Part shown: positions 10,246 to 21,790 of the stretch, piece by piece
Layout: each line of letters begins with the position of its first letter
How positions within the stretch are numbered: the stretch's first letter is position 1
Origin: DATFDN01 sp963818885
Lineage (GTDB): Bacteria; Pseudomonadota; Alphaproteobacteria; Acetobacterales; Acetobacteraceae
DNA length: 64,000 bases
NCBI GenBank assembly: GCA_963818885.1
Contig: CAWFTP010000003.1
Coordinates: 930,001-994,000, forward strand
Direction of reading: 5' to 3'
The notes under the pieces: generated by a model
Database searches by the model: none
Told to the model about the DNA's origin: nothing
The model's input: only the letters and a program-made list of their open reading frames with translations
Position numbers and translations under genes: made by a program

Positions 10246-12944
10246 GCAACCGCCTCCCGCAACGTCGTCGCCGCGGCCGACACCGGCAGGGTGATGGTAA
10301 ACACGGCCCCCGATCGATCCGAGCGATTGGCACCGACGATGCGCCCACCCATCGCCTCGAGAAAGCCCCGGCAGATCGCCAGCCCAAGGCCGGTTCCCGC
10401 CCGCTGCCGATCGGCTGCCTGGATGCGATAAAACTTCTCGAAGATGCGGTCGAAATCGGCGGGCGGAATCCCTGCCCCCTCGTCCTCCACCTTCAGCATC
10501 ACGGCGTCGCCCTCGCGGCGCCCAACAACCCGGATGACCGACCCGGGTGGGGCGTATTTCGCCGCATTGTCGAGCAGGTTGAACAGCACTTGCTCGAACA
10601 GCACGGGGTCGAGCCGAAGGAGCGGTAGGGGTTTCGCGAGCGCGATCTCCACTCGGTGACTATCGAGGACCCGCTTTGCCCGTTCGAGCGCGGCGCCGAC
10701 GATGTCGCCGACGTCCACCAGCTCCGTTCGCGGCGTGATCACACCGGACTCGAGGCGCGTCATGTCGAGCAGGTTGGCGATGAAGCGGTTCAGGCGCTCC
10801 GCTTCCTCCTGGATCGTGCCGATCAGCTCGTCGAGCGCGGCGTCGTCTAACCCCTTGCGGTAGTCGCGAAGGCTGCTCGCCGATCCGACGATGGAGGCGA
10901 GCGGCGTGCGCAGATCGTGGGAAATCGACGTAAGCAGCGCCGAGCGCAGGCGCTCGGTCTCCGCCTCGAAGCGCGCCCGCGTGATATCCTCGGAGAGCAC
11001 GATCCGCTCGATTGCGAGCGCTGCCTGATCAGAGAGCGCATCGAGCAGCCGGCGTTGATCGGGCGTGAGCAAAGGCCCGGGCTGGTCGGCGTCAAGGCCG
11101 ACGACCGCCACCGTGCTGCGCCCGGTTCTCATCGGTAGAAACAGGCGTCTCGCCCCGGTCAGCGTATCGGCGCCCCGCCCCGCCGGGCGACCGTTGCGCC
11201 AGCACCAGGTGGCGGCGGCGAGGTCGGCGTCGTCCAGCCGGTCCTCCGGCGGGTAGCCGGCGCGCACCGCGATCGTCTCGCCTTGCGGCAGCAGCAGCAC
11301 CACTCGTACCTTGAGCATAGAGGCCATCTGGTAAGCGCTCGCCCAAAGCAGATCGTCGAGCGAAGCGACGCCCGCCAGCTTGCGGCTAAACAGATAGAGC
11401 TCCTCCGTCGTTGCGGCGCGGCGGCGAGCGACGATAGCCTGGGCCCGCACTCGCGAAGTCAGGTTGCTGACCGCGACGGCGACTACCGCGAAGAAGAACA
11501 GCGCGACCACGTTTGCCGGGTCGGCGATCGTGAACGTGTAGAGCGGTGGCAGGAAGAAGAAATTGTAGGCCAGCACGCTCATGAGGCACGCGAGGAGTGA
11601 CGGCCAAAGGCCATAGGCGATCGCCGTCGCGAGCACGGCGGTCAGGAACACGAGGGAGATGTCGGACACCGCCATCGTCTGGCGCAGCAGCAGGCCGACG
11701 CCGATCGCGGCAAGCACGATACATGACGTCCCAGCGGCGCTCCACGCGTCGAGAATGGACCGGTGCGTCGGCGTCGTGGCGATACTCTCGCGTCCCGTCT
11801 CGGCTTCGCCCGCCGGTTCAGCGACGACATGGACGCTGATGTCGCCAGCCTCGCGAATAAGCCGGAACGTCACCGACCCGCGCAGCCATTCGGACCAACG
11901 CGGCCGGCGGGATTTGGCGACGATCACGTGGGTGACGTTGTTCGCCTGAGCATACTCGATAACGCCGGCGGCAACGTCCGCGCCAGGAACGGTGACGACC
12001 TCCGCGCCGAGGCGCTGGGCCAGGCGGAGGCATTCGGCGATGCGTTCCCGCTCCCGCTCCCCGAGCCGCTGGGTGCTGGAGGTCTCGATATGTATCGCGG
12101 CCCAGGGTGCACGCAGTCGATCGGCGAAGCGGCGCGCGTGGCGGACAATGGCGGGGCCGCTCGGGTTCTCGTTGATGCAGACCAGCACGCGCTCGTTCGC
12201 TGCCCACGGTCCCTCTATGGCGTGCGCGCGCATATAGGTCAGCATCTGTTCGTCGACGCGTTGGGCGGTGCGCCGCAGCGCAAGCTCTCGCAGGGCAGTC
12301 AGGTTGCCGGGGCGGAAATAGTGGCGCACGGCCCGTTCCGCCTGGTGCGGCACATACACCTTGCCGTCGTTCAGGCGCTGGATCACGTCCTGCGGGGTCA
12401 GATCGACAAGCTCGATCTCCTCGGCATTGTCGACGATGGAATCGGGAACCGTCTCGCGGACGCGGATGCGGGTGATCTTGGCGATGACGTCGTTCAGGCT
12501 CTCGACGTGCTGGATGTTCAGCGCCGTGTAGACGTCGATCCCCGCCGCGAGCAGCTCCTCCACGTCCAGGTAGCGCTTGGGATGGCGGCTGGCCGTAGCG
12601 TTGGAATGAGCGAGCTCGTCGACCAGGACCAACTTGGGACGACGGCTCAGGATGGCATCAAGATCCATCTCCTCCAGCCAGCATCCCTTGTACTCCACGC
12701 GCCGACGGGGGATGACCTCCAGCCCATCCAGCAGTGCCGCGGTCTCCGCCCTTCCATGCGTCTCGGCGATCCCGACGACCAGATCGACGCCTTCGTGACG
12801 CTTGGCCTGCGCGGTCTGCAGCATCGCGTACGTCTTGCCGACGCCGGGTGCGGCACCGAGAAAAATCTTCAATCGACCGCGCGGATCGGCTCCCACCTGC
12901 CGCAGAAGTGCCTCGGACGAGGGGCGGCCATCACGCTCCGTCAT
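10242..12944 (-). CDS. kdpD: Sensor histidine kinase KdpD
   Basis: 900 residues. Domains in order: N-terminal KdpD domain with Walker A-like GAAPGVGKT (30-38), a USP-like domain (about 250-375), four closely spaced membrane helices (about 400-500), a GAF-like domain, HisKA with phospho-acceptor H676 in SISHDLRTPL, and a HATPase with NLLDNAAKYAPPG and GTGLGLAI. It senses potassium status and osmotic stress at the inner membrane and phosphorylates KdpE. Length and domain order are those of the full enteric-type KdpD. The gap to kdpC is 20 bases. Confidence 0.95.
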   Translation of the reverse strand: MTERDGRPSSEALLRQVGADPRGRLKIFLGAAPGVGKTYAMLQTAQAKRHEGVDLVVGIAETHGRAETAALLDGLEVIPRRRVEYKGCWLEEMDLDAILSRRPKLVLVDELAHSNATASRHPKRYLDVEELLAAGIDVYTALNIQHVESLNDVIAKITRIRVRETVPDSIVDNAEEIELVDLTPQDVIQRLNDGKVYVPHQAERAVRHYFRPGNLTALRELALRRTAQRVDEQMLTYMRAHAIEGPWAANERVLVCINENPSGPAIVRHARRFADRLRAPWAAIHIETSSTQRLGERERERIAECLRLAQRLGAEVVTVPGADVAAGVIEYAQANNVTHVIVAKSRRPRWSEWLRGSVTFRLIREAGDISVHVVAEPAGEAETGRESIATTPTHRSILDAWSAAGTSCIVLAAIGVGLLLRQTMAVSDISLVFLTAVLATAIAYGLWPSLLACLMSVLAYNFFFLPPLYTFTIADPANVVALFFFAVVAVAVSNLTSRVRAQAIVARRRAATTEELYLFSRKLAGVASLDDLLWASAYQMASMLKVRVVLLLPQGETIAVRAGYPPEDRLDDADLAAATWCWRNGRPAGRGADTLTGARRLFLPMRTGRSTVAVVGLDADQPGPLLTPDQRRLLDALSDQAALAIERIVLSEDITRARFEAETERLRSALLTSISHDLRTPLASIVGSASSLRDYRKGLDDAALDELIGTIQEEAERLNRFIANLLDMTRLESGVITPRTELVDVGDIVGAALERAKRVLDSHRVEIALAKPLPLLRLDPVLFEQVLFNLLDNAAKYAPPGSVIRVVGRREGDAVMLKVEDEGAGIPPADFDRIFEKFYRIQAADRQRAGTGLGLAICRGFLEAMGGRIVGANRSDRSGAVFTITLPVSAAATTLREAVA

Positions 12945-12964
12945 CGGGACCCACTCCGCCAGGC

Positions 12965-13576
12965 TCAGCCCCGTCGCGCGCTTATCGCGTCGAGCGCGAG
13001 GTTGAGCCGCAGCACGTTAACACGCGGCTCGCCGATCACGCCAAGCAGCCGTCCCTGGATGTTCGCGTCGACCAGCGCTCGGAGCGCCGCCTCCGGCAGG
13101 CCGCGCGCCTTGGCGACGCGAGGCACCTGGAACAGCGCGCCGGCGGGGGTGATGTCGGGATCGAGACCGCTCGCCGAGGCGGTGACTAGATCGACCGGCA
13201 CCGGCACGCCCGGGTTCTCCGCTTGCAGCTTGGCCGTATCCTGCTTCACCCGGTCAATCAGCGCCTTGGACGTCGGCCCAAGGTTGGAGCCGCCGGAATT
13301 GTCGGCCGCATAGGGAACGGGCACGGTCTTCGACGGATCCTTTGGATCGGGCTCGGTGGTCGCGGACGGGCGGCCGTGGAAATATTTCGCGCTGCCGAAA
13401 TCCTGCCCGATCAGCGCCGAACCGACCACCGTGCCGGCATGGATGATCAGGCTGCCATTCGCCTGCACCGGGAACAGCAGCTGGGATATTCCGGTGATGC
13501 CCAGCGGATAAATCAGGCCGGTGATGACCATCATGGCGAGGATCATCACGATGGCGGGGCGGATCTGCTTCAGCAT
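12965..13576 (-). CDS. kdpC: Potassium-transporting ATPase subunit KdpC
   Basis: 203 residues. A single N-terminal membrane helix (about 10-32, MILAMMVITGLIYPLGITG) is followed by a periplasmic domain with GSALIGQ, YFHGRPSA and DLVTASASGLDPDI, the KdpC family blocks. KdpC stabilises the KdpFABC pump complex. It begins ten bases after the kdpB stop. Nothing in the gene itself looks damaged, in contrast to kdpB. Confidence 0.95.
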   Translation of the reverse strand: MLKQIRPAIVMILAMMVITGLIYPLGITGISQLLFPVQANGSLIIHAGTVVGSALIGQDFGSAKYFHGRPSATTEPDPKDPSKTVPVPYAADNSGGSNLGPTSKALIDRVKQDTAKLQAENPGVPVPVDLVTASASGLDPDITPAGALFQVPRVAKARGLPEAALRALVDANIQGRLLGVIGEPRVNVLRLNLALDAISARRG

Positions 13577-13586
13577 GGTCCTGTCC

Positions 13587-15708
<2,122 letters not shown>

Positions 15709-15725
15709 AGAACTGTCCCTTATCG

Positions 15726-17447
15726 TCAGTAGAGCGTGCCGGCGTTCATCGCGAAGTGCTCGGCGATCGGCCCGAGCGAGGCGGCCGCGAAATAGATCAG
15801 GCCACCGGTGATCAGGATCACGCCGATCAGCAGGCCGACGAACAGCCCGCCATCCGTCGGAAACGTGCCCGCCGAAATCGGGATGATCCTTTTCGCTCCG
15901 AGCGAGCCCGCGATCGCGAGCATTGGGACGATCATCAGGAAACGGCCGATGAACATCGCGAGGCCCAGCGTCGTGTTATAGTACGGCGTGTTCGCGCTGA
16001 TCCCTGCAAACGCGCTGCCGTTGTTCCCGGTGGCCGAGTCGAACGCATACAGGATCTCGCTGAACCCATGTGGTCCGCCATTGGCAGGGCCGGCGAGCCC
16101 GGCCGGGAGCACCGTCGCGATCGCAGAGAAGCCGAGGATCGAAAGCGGCAGGACGAGGATGGCGAGCATCGCCATCTTCACTTCCTTCGACTCGATCTTC
16201 TTGCCGACATATTCGGGCGTGCGGCCCACCATGAGCCCGGCGATGAAGACGCCGAGAATGGCGAACAGCAGCATCCCGTAGAGGCCGGATCCCACGCCGC
16301 CGAAGATGATCTCGCCAAGCATTATGTTGACCATCGGGACCAATCCGCCGAGCGGCATGAGGCTGTCGTGCATGGTGTTGACCGCGCCGCAGGACGCATC
16401 CGTGGTGACGGTCGTGAACAGGGCGGATTCGGCGATGCCGAACCGCACCTCTTTACCTTCCATGTTGCCGCCCGCTTGCAGGCCGGTCGGCGCCTGGTCG
16501 ATGTGGGCGAGCCCGGGATTGCCCGGCGCTTCGGCGGCATAGACCGCCGCGGTTCCGGCGAGCCATAGCAGACCCATGACCGCGAAGACGGCCCAGCCCT
16601 GACGCTGATTGCCGACCATGCGTCCGAACACGTTGGTCAGCGCGGCGCCGATCGTGAAGATCAGAACCATCTCGATGAGGTTGGTCAGCGCATTCGGGTT
16701 CTCGAACGGATGCGCGGAGTTGGCGTTGAAGAATCCGCCGCCGTTGGTGCCGAGCATCTTGATCGCTTCCTGAGATGCCACCGGCCCTTGTGCGATAAGC
16801 TGCTTGGCGCCTTCCAGCGTCGTCGCCTGAGTATAGGCGCCCAAGTTTTGCGGCATCCCCTGCCAGACGAAGACAAGCGCCACGATGATGCAGGTCGGCA
16901 GCAGCACGTAGAGCACGCAGCGCGTCAGATCGACCCAGAAATTGCCGATCGACTGTGCGGAACGCCGCGAAAACCCGCGGATCAGGGCGATAGCGAGCGC
17001 GATGCCGGTCGCGGCGGACACGAAATTGTGCACCGTGAGCCCGGCCATCTGGGTCAGGTAGCTCATGGTCGTCTCGGGCACGTAGGACTGCCAGTTGGTG
17101 TTGGTGACGAAGCTCACCGAGGTATTGAAGGCGAGGCTCGGCTCAACCGCCCTTTGTCCTTGGGGGTTGAACGGCAGCACGCCCTGCAGCCGTTGCAGCG
17201 CGTACAGCGTCACGAGGCCCGCGCCGCTGAACAGTAGCACCGCGACGCCATAGGTCACCCAGTGCTGCTCTTCGGTCTCCCTGACGCCACAAATGCCATA
17301 CACGCCGCGCTCGAGCGGGTGAAGCAAGGGAGAGAGGAACGTGCGTTCGCCCGCGAAGACACGCGTCATGTAGCCGCCGACCGGCCTGGTCAGCAGCACG
17401 ACGATGATCGCGAAGATCGCGATCTGCACCCAGCCGTTGATTGTCAT
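15726..17447 (-). CDS. kdpA: Potassium-transporting ATPase subunit KdpA
   Basis: 573 residues, usual length for KdpA, with about ten membrane helices. The ion-selectivity loops are visible as SFVTNTNWQSY, GTNGGGFFNANSAHP, TTVTTDASCGAVN and the late NNGSAFAG. KdpA is the potassium-binding channel-like subunit of the high-affinity KdpFABC pump in the inner membrane. The start ATG at 17447 lies nine bases after the kdpF stop. It is followed after 17 bases by the frameshifted kdpB. Confidence 0.96.
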   Translation of the reverse strand: MTINGWVQIAIFAIIVVLLTRPVGGYMTRVFAGERTFLSPLLHPLERGVYGICGVRETEEQHWVTYGVAVLLFSGAGLVTLYALQRLQGVLPFNPQGQRAVEPSLAFNTSVSFVTNTNWQSYVPETTMSYLTQMAGLTVHNFVSAATGIALAIALIRGFSRRSAQSIGNFWVDLTRCVLYVLLPTCIIVALVFVWQGMPQNLGAYTQATTLEGAKQLIAQGPVASQEAIKMLGTNGGGFFNANSAHPFENPNALTNLIEMVLIFTIGAALTNVFGRMVGNQRQGWAVFAVMGLLWLAGTAAVYAAEAPGNPGLAHIDQAPTGLQAGGNMEGKEVRFGIAESALFTTVTTDASCGAVNTMHDSLMPLGGLVPMVNIMLGEIIFGGVGSGLYGMLLFAILGVFIAGLMVGRTPEYVGKKIESKEVKMAMLAILVLPLSILGFSAIATVLPAGLAGPANGGPHGFSEILYAFDSATGNNGSAFAGISANTPYYNTTLGLAMFIGRFLMIVPMLAIAGSLGAKRIIPISAGTFPTDGGLFVGLLIGVILITGGLIYFAAASLGPIAEHFAMNAGTLY

Positions 17448-17456
17448 GCGGCGTGC

Positions 17457-17546
17457 TCAGAACCGCTCCGGGCGGATCAACGCGTAGACGAGATAGGCGA
17501 GCAGGCCAAGCGTGACCGCCCCGCCCAAGCCGTAATCCAGGATCAT
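17457..17546 (-). CDS. kdpF: KdpF small membrane subunit
   Basis: A 29-residue ORF starting MILDYGLGG and ending LIRPERF, too short for normal gene calling. One hydrophobic helix spans about residues 7-24. The C-terminal RPE-F motif before kdpA is characteristic of KdpF, which packs against KdpA and stabilises the pump. ATG at 17546 lies ten bases after the stop of another 27-residue membrane ORF. Confidence 0.88.
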   Translation of the reverse strand: MILDYGLGGAVTLGLLAYLVYALIRPERF

Positions 17547-17556
17547 CGGGGGCGCC

Positions 17557-17640
17557 CTACAGCTGATCGCAGGCAAGGACGTAGAGCACCGCCAACGTCA
17601 GCAAGGCGGAGCCGGTGGCGAGAAAGATGACGTCGAGCAC
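17557..17640 (-). CDS. 27-residue membrane ORF leading the kdp operon
   Basis: GTG at 17640 follows CAGGAG at a nine-base gap and opens a 27-codon frame (starts VLDVIFLATG, ends LACDQL, stop TAG at 17557-17559). One hydrophobic helix fills residues 4-22 and the tail ends in a Cys-Asp motif. From memory, similar short ORFs precede kdpF in other alphaproteobacteria; I cannot confirm this here. The ribosome site, the operon position and the helix argue that it is translated. A function in the Kdp complex is only an inference. Confidence 0.55.
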   Translation of the reverse strand: MLDVIFLATGSALLTLAVLYVLACDQL

Positions 17641-17758
17641 TATCGGACTCCTGTGACGCCGCGCATGTCGGCGCCACAAGATCATCGGCCGGGCATATAA
17701 AATCGAGGGGGAACGGACGGAGCTGGAATATAAACCCCGTATACGGAAAAGCTCGCCC
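17641..17758 (-). promoter_or_regulatory. Probable kdp operon promoter region
   Basis: This 118-base spacer precedes the kdp operon and follows the end of the next minus-strand operon. It has the only A/T-rich words nearby (ATATAAA around 17695 and 17731). I see no firm -35/-10 pair or KdpE site, so only the location supports the call. Confidence 0.3.
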
Positions 17759-18091
17759 TCAGCGAATCCGTTTCATTACATGCAACCCCCGATTGAACGT
17801 ATGCGGCCGTATCTTCGGCGCCCAATCACCCTTCTCAGAGGCGGCGAGCCACATCTCGCTGTTGACGATGTCGGGCGAATCCAGCTCGTAGAGCGCCATG
17901 TAGCGTGCCGTGTCGTCGCGCGAGGATGACTCGAGCTTGTAGCGATTGCAGGCACGCACGCCGGGGACGGTGGAGATGAGCGGCATGTGCTCGGTGTCGT
18001 AGACACGGTTGAACTCCGCCTCGTGCTCGGCGGGGACGTCCATCTGCACCACGAAGATGTACGGGGCGCGCTCGGGCTGGGTATCTGGCAT
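17759..18091 (-). CDS. EthD/DUF4286-like dimeric alpha-beta barrel protein
   Basis: 110 residues. The core VVQMDVPAEHEAEFNRVYDT followed by EHMP and GV matches the ferredoxin-like dimeric alpha-beta barrel families EthD/DUF4286, where the His-Met/Ile-Pro segment lines the cavity. Such proteins are small isomerases, monooxygenases or accessory factors in degradation pathways; no catalytic residue is certain here. It is the last gene of a long minus-strand operon with two ABC importers, five bases after the permease gene, so a role in breaking down the imported compound is likely. Confidence 0.65.
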   Translation of the reverse strand: MPDTQPERAPYIFVVQMDVPAEHEAEFNRVYDTEHMPLISTVPGVRACNRYKLESSSRDDTARYMALYELDSPDIVNSEMWLAASEKGDWAPKIRPHTFNRGLHVMKRIR

Positions 18092-18095
18092 GCTC

Positions 18096-19130
18096 TCAGT
18101 TCCCCTCTTTCGCGATATCGGGCTCGCGGGCCTCTGACCGGCGGACCAGGATCGACAGCGCGACGGCGATGATCAGCGCGCCACCGTAGAACAGGTTTTG
18201 CACGAACACCTGGATGCCCATCAGCGTCAGGCCGGAAATGCCCGTCACCAGGAAGTATACCGCGACGAACGAGCCCCAGGCATTGAACCGGCCCGGCGTG
18301 ATCGAGGTGGAGCCGAGGAACGCGGCGGCGAAGGCCGGCAGCATGAAGCTGTCGCCCGAGTTCGGATCGGCAGACGCGCTGGTGCCGGCGTAGAGCACGC
18401 CGGCGAGCGCCGCAATCAGCGAGCCCGCCACCATCGCGCCAAAGCGGAGCCTGCCGACCGCAAGGCCCGAGAGGCGTGCAACGCGCCGCCCCCGCCCAAC
18501 GAAGAGAAGCTGGCGCCCCAGCGGCGTGTAGGTGAGGAAATACCAAAGCCCGAGCGTGATCAGCACGGCATAGACAAAGCCGAGCGAGATGCCGAAGAAC
18601 CGCGGCACGATCACCAGGGCGACCAGCGTGTTGGAAATCCCGGCGATCAGGTTGCTGTGGCTGATCCACAAGGTGATCCCGGCCAGCAGCGAGCCCATAC
18701 CGAGCGTGGCGATGATCGACTCGACGCCGATGGCGACGACCAGAACGCCGTTGACCGTGCCGACCAGGACGCCGGCCGCCAATGCCGCGAGGATCGCCCA
18801 GCCGATCGGCACCTGATGCTGCGCGTTCAGCACCGCGACCAGCATCGCCGAGAGCGACAGCATCGAAGCCACCGAAAGGTCGTACTCGCTCGCGGTCAGC
18901 GTGACGACGAGTGAGGACGTCAGAACGACCAGCACCGCCTGCGAGTTGAAGATCGAGGTGAAGTTGGATACCTGCAGGAAGGTGTCGGGCTCGATGGCAC
19001 CGAAGATGACGACGACGGCGACCCATGCGAACAGCAGCGCATAGCGATGACAAAACCGCGCGAAGCGCCCCCGACGCACCGCCGCCAGCGTCTCAGGCGG
19101 CGGCCGGGATGTCAGACCCGAGGCACTCAT
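18096..19130 (-). CDS. Ribose/sugar-type ABC transporter permease (RbsC family)
   Basis: 344 residues with about eight to ten membrane helices. The family features are LTASEYDLSVASML and GMGSLLAGITLW in the RbsC-type core, and FLGSTSITPGRFNAWGSF near the C-terminus. It would form a homodimeric channel for a sugar or sugar-like solute in a CUT2 importer. ATG at 19130 overlaps the ATPase gene by 38 bases. Together with the ATPase and the binding protein upstream it forms a complete importer. Confidence 0.88.
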   Translation of the reverse strand: MSASGLTSRPPPETLAAVRRGRFARFCHRYALLFAWVAVVVIFGAIEPDTFLQVSNFTSIFNSQAVLVVLTSSLVVTLTASEYDLSVASMLSLSAMLVAVLNAQHQVPIGWAILAALAAGVLVGTVNGVLVVAIGVESIIATLGMGSLLAGITLWISHSNLIAGISNTLVALVIVPRFFGISLGFVYAVLITLGLWYFLTYTPLGRQLLFVGRGRRVARLSGLAVGRLRFGAMVAGSLIAALAGVLYAGTSASADPNSGDSFMLPAFAAAFLGSTSITPGRFNAWGSFVAVYFLVTGISGLTLMGIQVFVQNLFYGGALIIAVALSILVRRSEAREPDIAKEGN

Positions 19131-20658
19131 GCGCGATGCGCTCCTTTGTCACGTCCGCCTCGCGGAGTTCCCGCGCCACGCGGCCCTGGCGGAAGATCAG
19201 GACCCGCCCGCAGAGCATCGCGAGTTGCTCATGATCCCCGCTCAGACAGAGGACGCTGCCGCCTCGGCGGGCAAAGTCCCGGATGATGCCGAAGATCTGC
19301 TCGCGTGCGCCGACGTCGACGCCCTGCGTCGGCTCCTGCAATATCAGCAAGATCGGCTCGAGCTGCAGCCATTTTGCGAGCAGCACCTTCTGCTGGTTGC
19401 CGCCGCTCAGCGCTTCGAACGGGAGTGCCGGATCGGGCGGGCGCACGCCGAACCGCGTCACCTGCTTGCGCGCATGACTCACGAGCGCACCTCGGCGCAG
19501 CCAGCCGGCACGGTAGAAGCGTCGGAGGACGGGAAGGCCCAGGTTCTCCGCCACCGTCAGCTCGCCAATGCAGCCTTCCCGGAGGCGCTCGCCGGGAACG
19601 TAGGAGATGCCGGCGGCGATCGCATCGGCGGGTGTTATGGCGGACAGTTCGATGCTGCGTGTGCCAATCCGCATCCGGCCTTGTGATGCAGGCGCGGCGC
19701 CGATCAACACCGGGCCGATCTCGGCAAACCCCGAGCCCACCAGTCCGGACGCACCCACGATCTCGCCGGCACCGATCGCAAAATCCACCGCGCGAACACC
19801 CGGACCGCTGACCCCGCGAACCTCCACCTGATTCGGTGAACCACCCACCGGCTCTGTTCGTGCTGTCGCCGCGGGCGGAATGTCATGCCCGACGATCAGG
19901 CGCACGAGTTCCTGACGGGTAAGCGCCGCGGATACCCCGCCCCCCACCACGCGGCCATCGCGCAGCACGGTGACGCGATCCGTGACGCCCAACACCTCGT
20001 CGAGATCATGAGAGACAAAGAGGACGCCGAAACCCGCCGACCGGACCCGACGGATCAGCTCGAAGAGCTGGTCGAGGTTCGTCCCGGCAAGACTCGCCGT
20101 CGGCTCGTCGAGCACCAGCACGCCGCGATTTTGCCCGGTCTCTTCCAGCAGCGCGCGAGTCTCATCCACCGCACGGATGATCGCGAGCATCGGGCGCTGC
20201 CAAGGGCGCAGCGTCTCCACCGCCGCAGTCGGATCGCAAGCGAGGCCGAACTCGGCGAGCAGCGCCTCGCTGTGGCGCACCTCCTCGCGCCAGGCGATCG
20301 GCGGCAGGCGACGCCCGGCGAGGCTGCCGATGCGCAGGTTCTCGACCACCGAGAGCGTGGCGATCAGCCCCGGGTCCTGATGGACGAAGGCCATGCCCAG
20401 CGCGCGGAAGCCGCCGGGCGCGAGCGGCAAACGGACGGATTTTTCGTCGATCGTGAGTTCGGCGCCGGGCTCCGGCGCATGATAGCCGGCGAGGATCTTG
20501 ATGAAGGTTGACTTGCCCGACCCGTTATGGCCGACGAGGCCGTGCACGGTGCCGCCGTCGATCGCAAGCGATACGTCATCGAGCGCGAGCGTACCGCCGA
20601 ACCGCTTGCTGAAATGCCGCGCGTCGAGGACTGGCGCGGCGGCAGTCAGCCCGGCCAT
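19093..20658 (-). CDS. Tandem-domain sugar ABC transporter ATPase (RbsA/XylG type)
   Basis: 521 residues with two fused ATPase domains, the CUT2 design. The first domain has Walker A GHNGSGKSTF (about 38-47) and Walker B LVLDEPTASL. The second lacks a full Walker A (GASGLVGSGF), as is normal for the C-terminal half of RbsA proteins, but has the signature LSGGNQQKVLLAKWL and the QEPTQGVDVG region. It powers import with the adjacent permease. The gene starts ten bases after the binding-protein stop. Confidence 0.92.
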   Translation of the reverse strand: MAGLTAAAPVLDARHFSKRFGGTLALDDVSLAIDGGTVHGLVGHNGSGKSTFIKILAGYHAPEPGAELTIDEKSVRLPLAPGGFRALGMAFVHQDPGLIATLSVVENLRIGSLAGRRLPPIAWREEVRHSEALLAEFGLACDPTAAVETLRPWQRPMLAIIRAVDETRALLEETGQNRGVLVLDEPTASLAGTNLDQLFELIRRVRSAGFGVLFVSHDLDEVLGVTDRVTVLRDGRVVGGGVSAALTRQELVRLIVGHDIPPAATARTEPVGGSPNQVEVRGVSGPGVRAVDFAIGAGEIVGASGLVGSGFAEIGPVLIGAAPASQGRMRIGTRSIELSAITPADAIAAGISYVPGERLREGCIGELTVAENLGLPVLRRFYRAGWLRRGALVSHARKQVTRFGVRPPDPALPFEALSGGNQQKVLLAKWLQLEPILLILQEPTQGVDVGAREQIFGIIRDFARRGGSVLCLSGDHEQLAMLCGRVLIFRQGRVARELREADVTKERIAHECLGSDIPAAA

Positions 20659-20668
20659 TCGGCCCGGT

Positions 20669-21790
20669 TCATTTCAGACCCCACAACGTTGCGTACCCCT
20701 TGGCGGCACTGTCGCCGTAGCCCACGCCGAACTTGGCCGGAACTCCCGCCGCCTGCACGTTTTCCTTGGTGAAGGCGCGGATGCCGGCGGCGTAGTCCTT
20801 CACCAGCGGCTGCTTCAACAGGATGCGCATGTCCTGATCGAGGATGGCGCCGGCGAGCCAAGTCGTATCCTCCCCCGAATCGAAGGTGACGATGTCGCCG
20901 GTACGCATCATGTCGAGCACCGCGGGCGTCGCATTGAAGGAGGCAATCTTCACCCGGCCGGAGGCGCCCGTGGTAATGATCGCCGGGACGGCGAACTGAA
21001 CCATCCCGTCATAGATCGGGATGATGTAGTCGAGGTCGTGATCGGCGAGGATCGCCGACTGAACCGTCGGTCCGATCTTGCTCGCCCAGTCGGCGGCGTT
21101 CACTCCGGTGACCCGAACTTTGCACGCGGGACAGTAGTTGGCGAACATGCCCATGACCGCCTTCTCGATGTACCGGCTGTTCGCCGTGCTGGGGGCGGTG
21201 ATGACGAGGACGTTGCCCTTGCCTTTGGTCTGCAGGATCACCCACGCGGTCTCCAGCTTGGCGGCGTGGATATAGGCGCCATAGACGATGCCCGAGAGAT
21301 TGGAGAGCGGGGTCTGCCCGATCGCATAGGTGTGGCCCGCCACGACGGGAATGCCCTTGCTCAGCGCTTCCTGGATTTGCGGGGCGACGGTTGCCGGATC
21401 GAGCCCGCAGGCGACGTTGATCAGGTCGGCCTTGTGCGCGAAAGCGGTGGTGAAGCCCTGCACCCACTGGCCGATCTGCGCGTTGTTCTGCCAGACCTCA
21501 TGCCTGATCCCGAGGCGCTTCGCGAAGTCGTCCATCTGCCGGTCGACCACATCGCAGAACGGAATCGCAGTGGAGACCGGGATGGTGAAGATCAGCTTGC
21601 CCTTGACCGAAGCAGTGTCGATCGCGGGACCGGGCGGCGTGAAATGCGTCTCGCCCACGTTGCCCGCAAGCATCGCCTTCAGCTCGGCACGCGCGCTCTG
21701 CGTCAGCCCAGTGTCGGCGGCGTGCCCAAGAGCGGTGGTGCCCGCCAATAGGGCCAACGCGTACGCAAGCTGTCGCCAAACTCCGGACAT
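20669..21790 (-). CDS. Periplasmic sugar-binding protein of a CUT2 importer
   Basis: 373 residues from ATG 21790. A signal peptide (about 1-25, LAYALALLAGTTALGHA) precedes a type I periplasmic binding fold with KLIFTIPVSTAIPFCDVVDR, LINVACGLDPATV and IPIYDGMVQFAVPAI. The ligand is unknown; the family binds ribose, xylose, inositol and related polyols. The frame is open far upstream, but only this start gives a signal peptide, and it shares the final base of the SDR stop (TGATG). It feeds the RbsA/RbsC pair that follows. Confidence 0.85.
   Translation of the reverse strand: MSGVWRQLAYALALLAGTTALGHAADTGLTQSARAELKAMLAGNVGETHFTPPGPAIDTASVKGKLIFTIPVSTAIPFCDVVDRQMDDFAKRLGIRHEVWQNNAQIGQWVQGFTTAFAHKADLINVACGLDPATVAPQIQEALSKGIPVVAGHTYAIGQTPLSNLSGIVYGAYIHAAKLETAWVILQTKGKGNVLVITAPSTANSRYIEKAVMGMFANYCPACKVRVTGVNAADWASKIGPTVQSAILADHDLDYIIPIYDGMVQFAVPAIITTGASGRVKIASFNATPAVLDMMRTGDIVTFDSGEDTTWLAGAILDQDMRILLKQPLVKDYAAGIRAFTKENVQAAGVPAKFGVGYGDSAAKGYATLWGLK

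Noticed and set aside
11763..13313. 516-codon ORF antisense to kdpD/kdpC
   Set aside because: Shadow frame; kdpD and kdpC are complete and recognisable on the minus strand.
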